64,000 nt of DNA from Coriaria nepalensis (Eukaryota; Streptophyta; Magnoliopsida; Cucurbitales; Coriariaceae). Within the stretch, counting starts at the first letter, position 1; each line of letters begins with the position of its first letter. Made by a program: the position numbers and the translations under genes. Positions 63,401 through 64,000 of this stretch are shown piece by piece. The notes below the pieces were generated by a model. The model was not told the DNA's origin and did no database searches. It saw only the letters and a list, made by a program, of their open reading frames with translations. The DNA lies in NCBI GenBank assembly GCA_027186245.1, contig CP114490.1:7324501-7388500 (forward strand). Reading direction: 5' to 3'.

Positions 63401-63444
63401 CCAGCCCATTCCTTAGTGACCCCTTTTTTAGAGGTGGTGTGTAA
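60440..63444 (+). CDS. EGY3: EGY3, chloroplast S2P-like protein without zinc-protease motif
   Basis: Six exons: 60440-60973, 61146-61343, 61922-62146, 62244-62482, 62582-62736 and 63089-63444, GT-AG in phase, giving 568 residues. The first 50 residues are Ser/basic-rich like a chloroplast transit peptide. A low-complexity acidic part with eight Gln follows (CAA/CAG repeat at about 60708-60731), then a charged coiled region. The C-terminal half has several membrane helices typical of site-2 protease relatives of EGY1. Where EGY1 has HExxH, this protein reads ISTRVVAARYG (from 320), so zinc binding is not expected. The second S2P motif reads NLLPCGRLEGGR (458-469), with Glu where active family members have Asp. 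GPYTDDLGNVLPYAVEGVG and NWTGCLGVMNNYESLLPN match EGY3. Known EGY3 proteins are proteolytically inactive and linked to stress responses in chloroplasts. Confidence 0.94.
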
Positions 63445-64000
63445 CTGTAAATATACCGGAGTTGTTACCGTTAATATAAAAACTGGAAGCAGAGTGTAAG
63501 AACATAGGTATGTTTCATGGGTAAATGAGACATTATTGATTGTTCTTACATTGCGAATCTTAAAATCGATTCTTGTTAATCTCTACCATATTATCTTAGT
63601 ACAGAATTTCCAGTACCAACAATAGTGGTACAAGCTGAGATTAATCATTTCAGTCCTGATACTTAGTATTAAAAAAGTTGAGATCAGAAAAGTCGAGATC
63701 AGAATTGAGATCGGAATCGGTATTACCCTATTTGCGGATCGCCGGATCCCATCCCGATAACAATTTTGTCGGCTTCTAATTAGCATACGTAAATTATTCT
63801 TATTTTTAAAATTTTGTCCAAAGGGGTAATTTTCATTATTAATTTTTTTTTGTTTTTTTCTCTGTTGTGCAAAAAGAAGTGATGTCGTTTCTTTTGGCTC
63901 TTAAAAGTAACAAATCACTTTAATAAAAGGAACTTTCTTTCTGCCGAAGCTCCCAAAGGCCGCGTTTGTCACACTCAAAACTCTACCTTTGTTGTTAGAA
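63445..64000. other. 3' region of EGY3 and intergenic sequence
   Basis: This holds the 3' untranslated region of EGY3 (to about 63600) and non-coding sequence. At 63676-63722 a short AAGTCGAGATCAGAA-type word is repeated three to four times. No start of another gene can be supported before the window ends. Confidence 0.5.

Noticed and set aside
1..64000. CRISPR arrays, bacterial operons, plasmid or phage systems
   Set aside because: The window is plainly plant nuclear DNA with spliced genes; no direct-repeat array with unique spacers was seen.

Overview
This window is nuclear DNA of a eudicot plant. The evidence is an AT-rich background with long A, T and TA runs, short GT-AG introns in every gene, and protein families such as SOB FIVE-LIKE, phytosulfokine precursors, serine carboxypeptidase-like acyltransferases and EGY3. 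I cannot name the species. Exon boundaries below were placed by eye from splice signals, reading frame and family similarity.

Layout, left to right. 1-7171 is AT-rich with no gene. 7172-7979 (+) is a SOB FIVE-LIKE gene. 9222-18922 is an old Ty1/copia element on the minus strand, split by a younger plus-strand copia element at 9752-14621; both have paired LTRs and primer-binding sites and both are dead. 19150-20110 is a shortened LINE relic (RT plus RNase H). 20805-21510 (-) is a three-exon gene for a 133-aa plastid-type protein. 22026-23392 (-) is a broken 3' half of an MRS2/MGT magnesium transporter gene. 26222-30278 (-) is a complete 14-exon serine carboxypeptidase-like gene. 32770-32964 (-) encodes a small basic protein. 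33910-36221 (-) is a complete 8-exon RsmE-type rRNA methyltransferase gene. 37155-39645 holds a 300-bp inverted repeat and a decayed transposon-derived gene (DUF1985-like) that carries a small GC-rich hAT-type insertion.

39808-47781 is a direct tandem duplication of about 4.0 kb. Each copy carries one phytosulfokine precursor gene (-), and the two predicted proteins are identical, with the core YIYTN instead of the usual YIYTQ. The right 2.5 kb of the two units (PSK gene included) is almost identical, while the left 1.4 kb is visibly diverged, which suggests gene conversion or a two-step history. 48144-58033 (-) is a 28-exon PRP40A splicing-factor gene (two WW domains, FF repeats, charged tail). 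60440-63444 (+) is EGY3, a chloroplast S2P-like protein without the HExxH zinc site. The window ends in non-coding sequence.

The genes do not form one pathway; this is ordinary plant gene order with transposon islands. The most interesting items are the twin YIYTN phytosulfokine genes and the step in divergence between the two units, followed by the inverted repeat and the truncated MRS2 copy with an unrelated-looking leader.
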